Part shown: in pieces, positions 17,288-26,347 of the stretch
Layout: the number at the start of each line of letters is the position of its first letter
How positions within the stretch are numbered: position 1 is the stretch's first letter
Assembly: GCF_013364215.1 (NCBI RefSeq)
Contig: NZ_CP054923.1
Location: 3,534,001-3,598,000 of the forward strand
Length of the DNA: 64,000 nucleotides
Direction of reading: 5' to 3'
DNA from: Verrucosispora sp. NA02020
GTDB lineage: Bacteria; Actinomycetota; Actinomycetes; Mycobacteriales; Micromonosporaceae
Notes under the pieces: generated by a model
Databases searched by the model: none
Told to the model about the DNA's origin: nothing
What the model saw: only the letters and a program-made list of their open reading frames with translations
Made by a program: the position numbers and the translations under genes

Positions 17288-18216
17288 GCGGGCGGTTCGG
17301 ACGCCTCGTCCCGCCCTGGGCCGGCGTCCGTTCGCGGGGATCCGGCGGCGACGGGCAGGTACGCCGCGCGTTGTCGGCGCTGGGGCGTGATCCGCTGGCC
17401 CTGAGCGGCAGCGCGGTGCTCGTGGTGCTGGTCGTGGTGGGGGTGGCCGGTCCCTGGCTGGCACCGTCGGGCATCAACGACGTGGACACCGACCGGATGC
17501 TCCAGGCGCCGAGTTGGTCGCATCCGTTCGGCACCGACGAGTTGGGCCGGGACGTGCTCAGCCGGGTGATGGTCGCGGCCCGGGTGTCGCTCCAGGTGGG
17601 GCTGGTCAGCGTCGGCATCGCCCTGGCGGTCGGGGTGACCCTCGGGCTGCTCGCCGGCTACTACGGCGGCTGGCTGGACAACGTCCTGATGCGGTGCATG
17701 GACGTGGTGTTCGCGTTCCCGGTGCTGCTGCTCGCGGTGGCGATCGTGGCCGTGCTCGGCCCCGGCCTGCTCACCGCGATGATCGCGATCGGGGTGGTCT
17801 ACACGCCGATCTTCGCCCGGGTCACCAGAGCCGGGGTGCTTTCGGTGCGCGAGCAGGTCTTCGTCCGGGCGGCGGTCTCCATCGGGGCGTCGGACCTGCG
17901 CATCATGGGTCAGCACGTGCTGCCCAACATCGCGGCGCCGTTGATCGTGCAGACCTCGCTGTCGCTGGCGTTCGCGATCCTCTCCGAGGCGGCGCTCTCC
18001 TTCCTCGGTCTCGGCGTGCAGCCGCCGGAACCGGCCTGGGGGCGGATGCTCGACGACGGCCGGGAGTTCGTCACCGACGCGTGGTGGCTCGGTGTCTTCC
18101 CCGGTGCCGCCATCTTCCTCACCGTCCTGGCGTTCAACCTGGTCGGCGACGCGCTGCGGGACGTGCTCGACCCCCGCCAGCTCACCGTCGCCGAAGCCCG
18201 AAGGAAGGTGACATGA
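17284..18216 (+). CDS. ABC transporter permease (DppC/OppC type)
   Basis: A 310-residue permease. After a hydrophilic N-terminus rich in Gly/Arg it has the DppC landmarks HPFGTDELGRDVLSRV and the EAA-type loop EQVFVRAAVSIGASDLRIM, plus about six membrane spans. The ATG at 17284 overlaps the DppB-type stop, and its own stop overlaps the next start (ATGA), so the whole operon is coupled. Confidence 0.92.
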   Translation: MSGRFGRLVPPWAGVRSRGSGGDGQVRRALSALGRDPLALSGSAVLVVLVVVGVAGPWLAPSGINDVDTDRMLQAPSWSHPFGTDELGRDVLSRVMVAARVSLQVGLVSVGIALAVGVTLGLLAGYYGGWLDNVLMRCMDVVFAFPVLLLAVAIVAVLGPGLLTAMIAIGVVYTPIFARVTRAGVLSVREQVFVRAAVSIGASDLRIMGQHVLPNIAAPLIVQTSLSLAFAILSEAALSFLGLGVQPPEPAWGRMLDDGREFVTDAWWLGVFPGAAIFLTVLAFNLVGDALRDVLDPRQLTVAEARRKVT

Positions 18217-19202
18217 GCGAGCGGATGGTGCTGCGGATCGAGGATCTCGCCGTGACGATCGGGACCCGGCGGGGGCCCGCGCGGGCGGTCGTCGGGGTGG
18301 ACTGGTCGGTCCGGGCGGGGGAGACCCTGGCCCTGGTCGGTGAGTCGGGTTCCGGCAAGAGCATGAGCGTGTTGGCCGCGACCGGGCTCGCGCCGCGCTC
18401 TGCCCGGGTGACCGGGCGCGTGCACCTGCTGGGTACGGAACTCACCGGGCTGCGGGAGTCGGAGCGCCGTCGGTTGCGTGGGCGGCACGTGGGCTTCGTG
18501 TTCCAGGATCCGATGACGTCGCTCAACCCGGTGTTGACGGTGGGTCGGCAGGTCGCCGAGGCGAGCGAGGAGCATCTCGGCCTGAGTCGGCGGGCCGCCC
18601 GCACGCGCGCCGTCGAGCTGCTCGACCTGGTCGGGATCCCGTCGGCGGCGCGGCGGGTGGACGCGTACCCGCACCAGTTCTCCGGCGGTATGCGGCAGCG
18701 GGTGGTGATCGCGATGGCGTTGTCCTGCGAGCCGGACCTGCTGATCGCCGACGAGCCGACCACCGCGTTGGACGTCACCACGCAGGCGCAGATCGTCGAG
18801 CTGGTGGCGGACCTGCGGCGACGACTCGGTACGGCGGTCGTCTGGATCACCCATGACCTGGGCGTGGTCGCCGGCATCGCGGACAGGGTGGCGGTCATGT
18901 ACGCCGGTCGCATCGTGGAGCAGGGGCCGGTCGAGGCGGTCTTCGGCCGGCCGGCGCACCCGTACACCAGCGCCCTGCTGGCGGCGCGGCCGGACCCGGC
19001 GGCGGGCGGCGGCGAACTGGTCACCATCCGGGGTGCCCCGCCGAGTCCGCTGGACCTGCCGCCCGGGTGTGCCTTCTGGCCCCGCTGTCCGGTGCGGGGT
19101 GAGGCCCGCTGCGAGCACGAGCCGCCGCCGTTGGTGCCGGTGTCGGCGGGGCACGACGTCCGTACGTTCTATCCGCACCGGCACGACGGGGAGGCCCGAT
19201 GA
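18213..19202 (+). CDS. ABC transporter ATP-binding protein (DppD/OppD type)
   Basis: A 329-residue ATPase. Walker A is GESGSGKSM, the signature is FSGGMRQR, Walker B LLIADEPTTALD, and the oligopeptide-transporter C-terminal domain carries PPGCAFWPRCP, the cysteine motif typical of DppD/DppF subunits. ATG 18213 overlaps the preceding stop; a longer upstream open frame is the read-through of another gene. Works with the DppF-type subunit as a heterodimer. Confidence 0.93.
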   Translation: MSERMVLRIEDLAVTIGTRRGPARAVVGVDWSVRAGETLALVGESGSGKSMSVLAATGLAPRSARVTGRVHLLGTELTGLRESERRRLRGRHVGFVFQDPMTSLNPVLTVGRQVAEASEEHLGLSRRAARTRAVELLDLVGIPSAARRVDAYPHQFSGGMRQRVVIAMALSCEPDLLIADEPTTALDVTTQAQIVELVADLRRRLGTAVVWITHDLGVVAGIADRVAVMYAGRIVEQGPVEAVFGRPAHPYTSALLAARPDPAAGGGELVTIRGAPPSPLDLPPGCAFWPRCPVRGEARCEHEPPPLVPVSAGHDVRTFYPHRHDGEAR

Positions 19203-20233
19203 CCGCCGAGCGGACCGAGCCGCACCTGACCGGCGACCGGCCCGGCGAGCCGGCCGACGTGGTCGCCGCCCTCGACGACCTGACGGTGTGGTTCCCCACC
19301 CCGGCGGGTGTGGTCCGCGCGGTGGACGGGGTGTCGCTGCGGGTACGCCGAGGCGAGACGTTGGGGCTGGTGGGCGAGTCGGGCAGCGGCAAGTCGACCA
19401 CCGGGTTGGCGTTGCTGCGGTTGGTCGACCCGACCTCGGGCACGGTGCGGGTGGCCGGGCAGGACGTGACCCACTGGTCGCGGCGGCGGTTGCGGGCGCT
19501 GCGTCGCCGGGTGGCCATGGTCTTCCAGGATCCGCAGGCGTCTCTCGATCCTCGTCGTACGGTGGGCGCGAGCATCGCCGAACCGCTGGTGGTGCATCGG
19601 CTCACCGATCGGGGTGCCGCGCGGCGGCAGCGGGTGGCGGAACTGCTCGACATGGTCGGGTTGCGTCGGGACCTCGCCGACCGGCATCCGCACGAGCTCT
19701 CCGGCGGTCAGCGGCAGCGGGTCGGCATCGCCCGCGCCCTGGCCGGCGAGCCCGACCTGATCGTGTTGGACGAGCCGATCGCCTCGCTCGACCTCAGCGT
19801 GCAGGCGCAGATCATGAACCTGCTGCGGGGGCTGCAACGGGATCTGGGGTTGACCTATCTGTTCATCGCGCACGACCTGGCCGCCGTGGAGCACATGAGC
19901 GACCGGATGGCGGTGATGTACCTGGGGCGGATCGTGGAGTCCGGTACGCCGGCCCGGATCTGGCAGCAGCCCGCCCATCCGTACACTGCGGCGCTGCTGT
20001 CGGCGATCCCGGTGGCGGATCCGCAGGTCGAGCGGGCCCGTCGGCGGATCATCCTCAGCGGCGACATCCCCAGCCCGGTGGACCCGCCGACGGGTTGCCG
20101 CTTCCGGACCCGGTGCCCGCAGGCCAGGTCGGACTGCGCCCGGACCGATCCGCCGCCGGTCGAGGTCGTCCCGGGGCACCGGGCCGCCTGTCTCTTCGCC
20201 GGGGAGGCGGTACGCGCGATGCGCGGCGAGTAG
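19199..20233 (+). CDS. ABC transporter ATP-binding protein (DppF/OppF type)
   Basis: A 344-residue ATPase with Walker A GESGSGKST, signature LSGGQRQR, Walker B LIVLDEPIASLD and the C-terminal CRFRTRCPQARSDC cysteine motif of the oligopeptide family. ATG 19199 overlaps the DppD-type stop. It closes the operon; the partial GTCGGGCCCGAC palindrome just after the stop could help termination. Confidence 0.93.
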   Translation: MTAERTEPHLTGDRPGEPADVVAALDDLTVWFPTPAGVVRAVDGVSLRVRRGETLGLVGESGSGKSTTGLALLRLVDPTSGTVRVAGQDVTHWSRRRLRALRRRVAMVFQDPQASLDPRRTVGASIAEPLVVHRLTDRGAARRQRVAELLDMVGLRRDLADRHPHELSGGQRQRVGIARALAGEPDLIVLDEPIASLDLSVQAQIMNLLRGLQRDLGLTYLFIAHDLAAVEHMSDRMAVMYLGRIVESGTPARIWQQPAHPYTAALLSAIPVADPQVERARRRIILSGDIPSPVDPPTGCRFRTRCPQARSDCARTDPPPVEVVPGHRAACLFAGEAVRAMRGE

Positions 20234-20281
20234 CCCGTCGGGCCCGACACCTTGACGCGCCGCCCCTAACTGTCCACCATT

Positions 20282-20300
20282 CCTATATGTTTGATGGATT
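20282..20300 (+). promoter_or_regulatory. Sulfur-block motif A, before rrf2 gene
   Basis: CCTAT-N9-GGATT, 23 bases before the GTG start of the Rrf2 gene. Similar CCTAT-N10-GGATT sequences lie before the sulfate transporter, the SfnB-type gene and (variant) the ssu operon. A position so close to the start suggests autoregulation. Confidence 0.5.
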
Positions 20301-20323
20301 ATGTAGGGCGCTGGTGGGGTGAC

Positions 20324-20770
20324 GTGTACGTCTCAGCGCGATCGGACTACGCCGTACGGGCGATGCTGGCGGTGGCCGAGCGCCACCCGGCGGTGGTGAA
20401 GGCGGCGGTGCTGGCCGCGAATCAGGACATCCCGTACTCGTTCCTCCAGGGCATCCTGCTGGACCTGCGCCGGGCCGGCCTGCTGCACAGTCTGCGCGGC
20501 GCGGACGGCGGGTACGCGTTGACCCGCGCGCCGGAGGGGATCACCGTGGGTGACGTGCTGCGCGCCACCGGCGGGGCGTTGACGACGGTCCGTGGCGCGC
20601 CCGCCGACGTCGCCACCTATCACGGCGTGGCCGCCGGGCTGGGGGAGGTGTGGTTGTCGGTGCATCGGGCGATCGAGGACGTGGTCGACCACACCACGCT
20701 GGCCGACCTGCTCGCGCCGGCGGTCGGGCTGGCGCGCGACGTCGTTGATCGGCCGCCCCGGGTGGCGTGA
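20324..20770 (+). CDS. Rrf2 family transcriptional regulator
   Basis: A 148-residue regulator. VYVSARSDYAVRAMLAVAE is the standard Rrf2 N-terminal helix, followed by the winged helix with IPYSFLQGILLDLRRAGLLHSLRGADGGYALTR. No cysteine occurs in the whole protein, so it cannot hold the [2Fe-2S] cluster of IscR/NsrR and resembles instead the cluster-free CymR class that controls sulfur metabolism in Firmicutes. GTG 20324 is chosen because the family sequence begins there; an ATG 33 bases upstream is also in frame. The gene stands before the sulfate and sulfonate uptake genes, so it is probably their regulator. Confidence 0.88.
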   Translation: MYVSARSDYAVRAMLAVAERHPAVVKAAVLAANQDIPYSFLQGILLDLRRAGLLHSLRGADGGYALTRAPEGITVGDVLRATGGALTTVRGAPADVATYHGVAAGLGEVWLSVHRAIEDVVDHTTLADLLAPAVGLARDVVDRPPRVA

Positions 20771-21000
20771 CGGATCGGTGCGTCGAGCCGGTCGGACAGC
20801 CCCTCTGGGCAAGGCTTGAAAACCTGTCGAGTTAGTGGGATATTCGGTGCGCGGTCGGCGCGGACGATCAGACCTGCCGCGTCCGATGTGGAGTCGGGCG
20901 CGACGGGGGGATCGTCGCCGTGCCGGCCGGGCATCGGCGCCCGGTTCGCGACCGCCCCCACCACTGTTTCGGTACACGACAGCCCAAAACGGGCATATTC

Positions 21001-21020
21001 CCTATCTAATCGGTCGGATT
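21001..21020 (+). promoter_or_regulatory. Sulfur-block motif B, before sulfate transporter operon
   Basis: CCTAT-N10-GGATT, followed at once by TATATAG, which may be the -10 box. It lies 39 bases before the ATG of the sulfate-binding protein, in an AT-rich patch of an otherwise GC-rich gap. A bound protein here would overlap the promoter. Confidence 0.55.
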
Positions 21021-21059
21021 TATATAGTGCGGTCACGCACTGGAGGAGGACGGGTTCCG

Positions 21060-22082
21060 ATGAGGCACCGGATCAGAGCGGCCATCGCTCTCGCCATGGT
21101 CACCGGCGTGGCGCTGTCGGGCTGCGGCGGCGGTGACGCGGCCGGCGGCAGCTCCGCCACGTTGAGCATCGTCGGCTTCGCGGTACCCGAGGCGGCCAAC
21201 AAGGCCATCGCCGCCGAGTGGAACAAGACCGAGGCGGGCGAGGGAGTCCGGTTCCGGACCTCGTACGGCGCCTCCGGCGACCAGAGCCGCGCCGTGGTGG
21301 CCGGCCTGAAGACCGACTACGTGCACTTCTCGGTGAGCAGCGACGTGACCCGTCTGGTCGACGCCGGACTGGTCGAGGAAACCTGGGACGACGGCCCGAC
21401 CAAGGGCATCGTCTCGTCGTCGGTGGTGGTGCTCGCGGTCCGCGAGGGCAACCCGAAGAACATCCAGGGCTGGGACGACCTGGTCAAGCCCGGCATCGGC
21501 ATCGTCACCCCGAACCCGGCGTCCTCGGGTGCCGCCCGGTGGAACGCCCTGGCCGCCTGGGGCCACATCGCCGCGAACGGCGGCACGGACGCCCAGGCGC
21601 AGGAGTACGTGACCAAGCTCTTCGGCAACGTCGTGTCGCTGCCGAACAGCGGACGGGACGCCACCACCACGTTCCTCGGTGGCACCGGTGACGTCCTGCT
21701 CGCGTACGAGAACGAGACGATCCTCGCCCGGCAGAACGGCGAGAAGCTGGACTGGGTCCTGCCGGAGACCACCATGCTGATCGAGAACCCGGGCGCGATC
21801 CTCAAGGACGCCGACCCCAAGGCTAAGGAGTGGCTGGACTTCGTGCTCGGCCCGCAGGGGCAGCGGCAGTTCGCGCTGACCGGCTTCCGGCCGATCATCG
21901 ACGGCGTCGACACCAGCGGCGTCGAGGGCGCGATCGACCCGAACAACCCGTTCCCGGCCCCGCAGAAGCTGCTGACCGTGGAGAAGGACTTCGAGAGCTG
22001 GTCGGCGCTGTCGGAGAAGTTCTTCGACGAGAGTGACGGCATCGTGACCAAGATCATCGCGGCCTCCGGGAAGGCCAAGTGA
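21060..22082 (+). CDS. Sulfate ABC transporter substrate-binding lipoprotein
   Basis: A 340-residue binding protein of the Sbp/CysP family. A signal peptide with lipobox LSGC (Cys near residue 21) anchors it outside the cell. Family landmarks: FRTSYGASGDQSRAV, VTPNPASSGAARWNALAAWG and the GDVLLAYENE loop. ATG 21060 follows a GGAGGAGG site; the open frame extends further upstream without signal-peptide features. First gene of a four-gene transporter operon, and its stop overlaps the cysT start. Confidence 0.93.
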   Translation: MRHRIRAAIALAMVTGVALSGCGGGDAAGGSSATLSIVGFAVPEAANKAIAAEWNKTEAGEGVRFRTSYGASGDQSRAVVAGLKTDYVHFSVSSDVTRLVDAGLVEETWDDGPTKGIVSSSVVVLAVREGNPKNIQGWDDLVKPGIGIVTPNPASSGAARWNALAAWGHIAANGGTDAQAQEYVTKLFGNVVSLPNSGRDATTTFLGGTGDVLLAYENETILARQNGEKLDWVLPETTMLIENPGAILKDADPKAKEWLDFVLGPQGQRQFALTGFRPIIDGVDTSGVEGAIDPNNPFPAPQKLLTVEKDFESWSALSEKFFDESDGIVTKIIAASGKAK

Positions 22083-22927
22083 CCTCGGCGACCCTGGTTC
22101 CGGACCGGCCGGCGGGCAACCGCCGGTCGGCCCGGGCCGGCCTCCCGCTCACCTGGGTCTCCGGCCTCGGGCTCGGCGTGGCGATGGTCTGGTTCAGCCT
22201 GCTGGTCCTCATCCCGCTCGCCGCCGTCGTGGTGACCGCCAGCGAGGGCGGCTGGGATGGCTTCTGGCGGACGGTGACCAACGAGCAGACCGCCGCCACC
22301 CTCCGGCTGACCATCGGCACCGCGCTGCTGGTCACGCTGGTCAACGTCGTGATGGGCACGCTGATCGCCTGGGTGCTGGTGCGGGACCGGTTCTTCGGCA
22401 AGCGGGCGCTGGAGATCCTCATCGACGTCCCGTTCGCGCTGCCGACGATCGTCGCGGGCCTGGTGCTGCTGTCGCTGTACGGGCCGGACAGCCCGCTCGG
22501 CGTCAACATCGCCAACACCCGGATCGCGGTCTTCCTCGCCTTCCTCTTCGTCACGCTGCCGTTCATCGTGCGCACCGTGCAACCGGTGCTCTCCGAACTG
22601 GACCCGGACGCGGAGGAGGCGGCAGCGTCGCTGGGCGCGAGCCGGTTCACCACCTTCCGGCGGATCATCCTGCCCAGTCTCACGCCGGCCATCGCGGCGG
22701 GCGCCACCCTGTCGTTCGCCCGGGCCGTCGGCGAGTACGGCTCACTGGTCCTGCTCTCCGGCAACCTGCCGATGCGGACCGAGGTGGCCTCGGTCCGCAT
22801 CCTCAGCAGCATCGAGAACGACAATCCCGACAGCGCGGCAGCGGTCGCCGTGGTGCTGCTGGCCGTGTCGTTGGCCGTCATCGTCGTACTCGACGTCATT
22901 CAGCGGAGGGTGATGCGCCGTGGCTGA
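22079..22927 (+). CDS. cysT: Sulfate ABC transporter permease CysT
   Basis: A 282-residue permease with six membrane spans. The EAA loop EEAAASLGASRFTTFRRIILP and the segment VLVRDRFFGKRALEILIDVPFALPTIVAGL are typical of CysT/CysU (landmarks only). GTG 22079 overlaps the binding-protein stop as GTGA. It forms the sulfate/thiosulfate channel with CysW, which overlaps its 3' end by eight bases. Confidence 0.93.
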   Translation: MTSATLVPDRPAGNRRSARAGLPLTWVSGLGLGVAMVWFSLLVLIPLAAVVVTASEGGWDGFWRTVTNEQTAATLRLTIGTALLVTLVNVVMGTLIAWVLVRDRFFGKRALEILIDVPFALPTIVAGLVLLSLYGPDSPLGVNIANTRIAVFLAFLFVTLPFIVRTVQPVLSELDPDAEEAAASLGASRFTTFRRIILPSLTPAIAAGATLSFARAVGEYGSLVLLSGNLPMRTEVASVRILSSIENDNPDSAAAVAVVLLAVSLAVIVVLDVIQRRVMRRG

Positions 22928-23756
22928 ACACCGCACCGTCGCGCGGAACCGCGTCGGCCGCCGTCCCGGCCGGTACGTCCTGCGGTTCGTCGTGACGGCG
23001 TACCTCTTCTTCCTGGTGGCCTGGCCGTTGTACCTGGTCGGACGGAACGCGTTCGCCGACGGCTTCGTCAACCTCAACGACATCCTGACCGACCCCGACG
23101 TGACCCACGCGTTGCAACTCACCGTGCTGGTCGCGGTCGTCGCGGTGGTCATCAACACCGTCTTCGGCGTCGGCATCTCGCTCCTGCTGGTCCGCTACGA
23201 CTTCCCCGGCAAACGGACGCTGAACGCCCTGCTCGACATGCCGTTGTCGGTGTCGCCGATCGTCGTCGGCCTCGCGTTGATCCTGGTCTACGGCGGCCGG
23301 GAGGGCTGGTTCGGCCCGACACTCGAAGCAGCCGGATTCCAGATCATCTTCGCCGTGCCGGGCATGGTGATGGCCACCGTGTTCGTGGCGCTCCCGCTGG
23401 TCATCCGAGAGGTCGTCCCGGTCCTCCAGGAGGTCGGCGACGAGCAGGAACAGGCCGCCCGCAGTCTCGGCGCGAACGCCGTGCAGACGTTCCGCCGGAT
23501 CACGCTGCCGGCGATCAAGTGGGGCGTGATCTACGGCGTCGTACTCAGCCTGGCCCGCTCGCTCGGTGAGTTCGGCGCGGTCAAGATCGTCTCCGGCAAC
23601 GTGCTCGGCGCGACCCGGACGGCCACCCTCGTGGTCGAGGAGAAGTACCTGAACTTCGACAAGGGCGGCTCGTACGCCACCGCCTTCCTCCTCGCCCTCG
23701 TCGCCGTGGCCTGCATCATCGTCGTATCCGTCCTCAGGCCGAAGGAAGACCGTTGA
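22920..23756 (+). CDS. cysW: Sulfate ABC transporter permease CysW
   Basis: A 278-residue permease, six spans, with [27 protein letters not shown] and the EAA loop [20 protein letters not shown] that mark CysW. Start GTG 22920 overlaps cysT; its stop overlaps the TTG start of cysA. Partner of CysT in the membrane. Confidence 0.93.
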   Translation: MAEHRTVARNRVGRRPGRYVLRFVVTAYLFFLVAWPLYLVGRNAFADGFVNLNDILTDPDVTHALQLTVLVAVVAVVINTVFGVGISLLLVRYDFPGKRTLNALLDMPLSVSPIVVGLALILVYGGREGWFGPTLEAAGFQIIFAVPGMVMATVFVALPLVIREVVPVLQEVGDEQEQAARSLGANAVQTFRRITLPAIKWGVIYGVVLSLARSLGEFGAVKIVSGNVLGATRTATLVVEEKYLNFDKGGSYATAFLLALVAVACIIVVSVLRPKEDR

Positions 23757-24763
23757 GCATCGAGATTTCCCAGGTCGGTAAGCGTTTCGGAGACTTCGTC
23801 GCGCTCGACGACGTGTCGGTCAGCATCCCCGCCGGTCGGCTCACGGCGCTGCTCGGTCCCTCCGGCGGCGGAAAGTCCACGCTGCTGCGGATCGTCGCGG
23901 GACTGGAACGCGCCGACACCGGGCGGGTCGAGATCGACGGTGTGGACGCCACCCATCTGCCGCCGCAGAAGCGCAACGTCGGGTTCGTGTTCCAGCACTA
24001 CGCGGCGTTCAAGCACCTGACCGTCCGACGCAACGTGGCCTTCGGGCTGGAGATCCGCAAGCGTGCCAAGGACGAGATCACCCGCCGGGTCGACGAGCTG
24101 TTGGCGCTCGTCCATCTCGGACAGTTCGCCGAACGGCTGCCGTCGCAGCTCTCCGGCGGCCAGCGTCAGCGGATGGCGCTGGCCCGCGCGCTGGCCGTCG
24201 AGCCCACGGTGCTGCTGCTCGACGAGCCGTTCGGTGCACTGGACGCGAAGGTCCGCAAGGAACTGCGTGACTGGCTGCGTCGCCTGCACGACGAGGTGCA
24301 CGTCACCACCGTCTTCGTCACCCACGACCAGGAGGAGGCCCTGGAGGTCGCCGACGAGATCGTGGTGATCAACGAGGGCCGGGTGGAGCAGATCGGCTCG
24401 CCCGACGACCTGTACGACCGCCCGGCCAACGAGTTCGTGATGCGCTTCCTCGGCCCGGTCACCCAGCTCGGCGACGAACTGGTGCGCCCGCACGACCTCC
24501 AGCTCTCCGCCGACGGCGCGGACAGCGCCGGCGTGGTCGGCCGGGTCACCCGGGTCACCCGGATCGGCTTCGAGATCCGGGTCGAGGTCACCACCTCCGG
24601 CGGCCAGCCGGTGATCGTGACCCTCACCCGCAACGAGTTCCACGCGCTCGGGATCCAGGTCGACTCGCCGGTGCGGATCCGCATCACCCCGGGCAGCCCC
24701 ACCACCACGGTCACCGCGCCCACCCAGCGCTCGGAGGAACCGACTCTCGCACCCTCGCACTAG
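23753..24763 (+). CDS. cysA: Sulfate ABC transporter ATP-binding protein CysA
   Basis: A 336-residue ATPase: Walker [11 protein letters not shown]-loop [14 protein letters not shown] (a CysA hallmark), signature LSGGQRQR, Walker [19 protein letters not shown] and FVTHDQEEA. The C-terminal TOBE region follows residue 240. The rare TTG start at 23753 overlaps the cysW stop (TTGA). It powers sulfate uptake; last gene of the operon, followed by direct repeats and a large palindrome. Confidence 0.93.
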   Translation: MSIEISQVGKRFGDFVALDDVSVSIPAGRLTALLGPSGGGKSTLLRIVAGLERADTGRVEIDGVDATHLPPQKRNVGFVFQHYAAFKHLTVRRNVAFGLEIRKRAKDEITRRVDELLALVHLGQFAERLPSQLSGGQRQRMALARALAVEPTVLLLDEPFGALDAKVRKELRDWLRRLHDEVHVTTVFVTHDQEEALEVADEIVVINEGRVEQIGSPDDLYDRPANEFVMRFLGPVTQLGDELVRPHDLQLSADGADSAGVVGRVTRVTRIGFEIRVEVTTSGGQPVIVTLTRNEFHALGIQVDSPVRIRITPGSPTTTVTAPTQRSEEPTLAPSH

Positions 24764-24780
24764 CAAGCGCCTCGTCGGCC

Positions 24781-24835
24781 CCGACGCACACCGCGCACGA
24801 TCGTGCCCGACACGACCGACGCGCACCGCGCACGA
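24781..24835. repeat. Imperfect 20-base direct repeat
   Basis: CCGACGCACACCGCGCACGA (24781-24800) recurs with one change at 24816-24835. It lies in the 290-base gap between cysA and the SfnB-type gene, just before the large nested palindrome. Meaning unknown. Confidence 0.5.
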
Positions 24836-24853
24836 CGCGCGCGCAAGATCATG

Positions 24854-24912
24854 CTCGATCCCGGATCGAGTGGCCTTCCCGCGACCACGTGGCCACTCGA
24901 TCCGGGATCGAG
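24854..24912. repeat. Nested palindrome with 22-base arms
   Basis: Perfect inverted arms 24854-24875 and 24891-24912 around a 15-base loop. Each arm contains its own palindrome, CTCGATCC-C-GGATCGAG, so the element can fold as one long hairpin or two small ones. Probable terminator for the cys operon; the design matches the AGGAAGGG elements although the sequence differs. Confidence 0.8.
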
Positions 24913-25002
24913 TGCTGTCCGGGCCGGCGGTGTCCCGGAACGGCGGCGTGGTCCGGTCGGACGGCGAGATTGACGTCGGGCGCCGGTGAGGGCGAGACTA
25001 AC

Positions 25003-25022
25003 CCTATTCAACCGATAGGATT
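25003..25022 (+). promoter_or_regulatory. Sulfur-block motif C, before SfnB-type gene
   Basis: CCTAT-N10-GGATT, 31 bases before ATG 25054. This copy also contains the inverted repeat CCTAT-N7-ATAGG, the best dyad symmetry of the four copies. Confidence 0.55.
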
Positions 25023-25053
25023 CGCGGTCTTCGGTGGGAAGGTGGTCGACGGG

Positions 25054-26307
25054 ATGACGCGTGTGATCCGGACGGACGAGGAGGCCGTCGAGGTCGCCCG
25101 GAAACTGGCGGCCCTCCTCGCCGACGAGGCCGGAGTCCGAGACCGGGAGCGTCGACTGCCCGAGGCCGAGGTGGCCGAGCTCTCCGCCTCCGGTCTGCTG
25201 GGCATCACGGTGCCTGCCGAGTTCGGTGGTGCCGAGGTCTCGGTCGCCACGCTGACCGAGGTGTTCCGGACGCTGGCGGCGGCCGATGCCAGCCTCGCCC
25301 AGATCCCGCACAGCCACGTCGTCTTCCTCCAGGCGCTGCGCCTGCAGGGCACCGAGGAGCAGCAACGGCGCTACTTCGCCGCCGCGCTGGCCGGGCAGCG
25401 GTTCGCCAACGCCCAGTCCGAGCGCGGCGGGCGGACCGTCGCCGACGATGCCACCACACTGCGTCGTCGGCCCGACGGCGGGTACGTGCTGGACGGCGAG
25501 AAGTTCTACTGCACCGGTGCGCTGTTCGCCGACTGGATCGTGGTCCGCGCCGTACTGGCCGACCCGGCCGAGCCCGACGGTCCCGCGGCTCCCGACGGTC
25601 CCGCTGCGTCCGGCGGCCCGGGTGCGTCCGGCGGCCCACCGTTGAAGATGCTGGCCTACCTGCCCCGGGACACTCCGGGGGTGACCGTGCGCGACGACTG
25701 GGACGGTATGGGGCAGCGCACCACCGCCAGCGGGACGGTGCTGCTGGCGCAGGTGGCGGTGGACGAGACGCAGGTGGTGCCGTACACGCCGATCTTCGGT
25801 GCGGCGACCACCTACGGCGCGCGCGCCCAGGTGCTGCACGCCGCGCTGGACACCGGGATCGCCCGGGGCGCGCTGGACGCCGCGGTGGCGCAGGTGGCCC
25901 GGGCCCGGCCGTGGTTCGAGTCCGGTGTCGACCGGGCCGCCGACGAGCCGCTGCTCATCCAGCAGGCCGGCGAGCTGGAGATCCTGGTACGCGGCGCGGA
26001 GGCGCTGCTGCGGGAGGCGGCGACCGCGATCGACGCGGCCGAGGCGGACCTGACCGACGACAGCACGGCGCGCGCCTCGGTGGCGACCGCCGTGGCGAAG
26101 GTGGCCGGCGCCCGCGCCTCGGTAGAGGTCTCCTCGGCCCTGTTCGATCTCGGCGGCACCCGCTCCGCCGCCGATGCGCTGAACCTGTCCCGGTACTGGC
26201 GCGACGCGCGCACCCACACGCTGCACGATCCGGCCCGGTGGAAGGTCCAGCACGTCGGTCGCTGGCTGCTCGACGGCACCCCGCCGCCGCGTCACGGCCA
26301 GCTCTGA
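25054..26307 (+). CDS. SfnB-type sulfur acquisition oxidoreductase (acyl-CoA dehydrogenase fold)
   Basis: A 417-residue flavoprotein of the acyl-CoA dehydrogenase superfamily, in the SfnB/DszC branch of FMNH2-dependent monooxygenases that attack organosulfur compounds. Visible: the N-terminal helical domain with LGITVPAEFGGAEVS, the flavin-contact region FANAQSERGG, the middle beta domain with YVLDGEKFYCTGALFADWIVV and the C-terminal helical bundle ending with DPARWKVQHVGRWLLDG. A Gly/Pro/Ala-rich insertion of about 25 residues (25560-25644) with repeated PDGP/SGGP units sits after the strand LAD and looks like a surface loop. Placement between sulfate and sulfonate transporters supports a role in using alternative sulfur sources. 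ATG 25054 is chosen where the family homology begins. Confidence 0.82.
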   Translation: MTRVIRTDEEAVEVARKLAALLADEAGVRDRERRLPEAEVAELSASGLLGITVPAEFGGAEVSVATLTEVFRTLAAADASLAQIPHSHVVFLQALRLQGTEEQQRRYFAAALAGQRFANAQSERGGRTVADDATTLRRRPDGGYVLDGEKFYCTGALFADWIVVRAVLADPAEPDGPAAPDGPAASGGPGASGGPPLKMLAYLPRDTPGVTVRDDWDGMGQRTTASGTVLLAQVAVDETQVVPYTPIFGAATTYGARAQVLHAALDTGIARGALDAAVAQVARARPWFESGVDRAADEPLLIQQAGELEILVRGAEALLREAATAIDAAEADLTDDSTARASVATAVAKVAGARASVEVSSALFDLGGTRSAADALNLSRYWRDARTHTLHDPARWKVQHVGRWLLDGTPPPRHGQL

Positions 26308-26347
26308 CCGGAGCGGCGCGTCGTCGGCGGGCCGGCGGGTCACCCGG

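Noticed and set aside
14708..17464. 918-codon minus-strand frame opposite the peptide transporter operon
   Set aside because: The plus strand carries clear ABC transporter genes with coupled starts; the antisense frame has no recognisable domain.
18213..18232. DppD-type gene starts with ATGAGCGAGCGGA, like the coupling cassettes
   Set aside because: Only the first 13 bases match and the rest of the cassette is missing; MSER is a common start in such genes.
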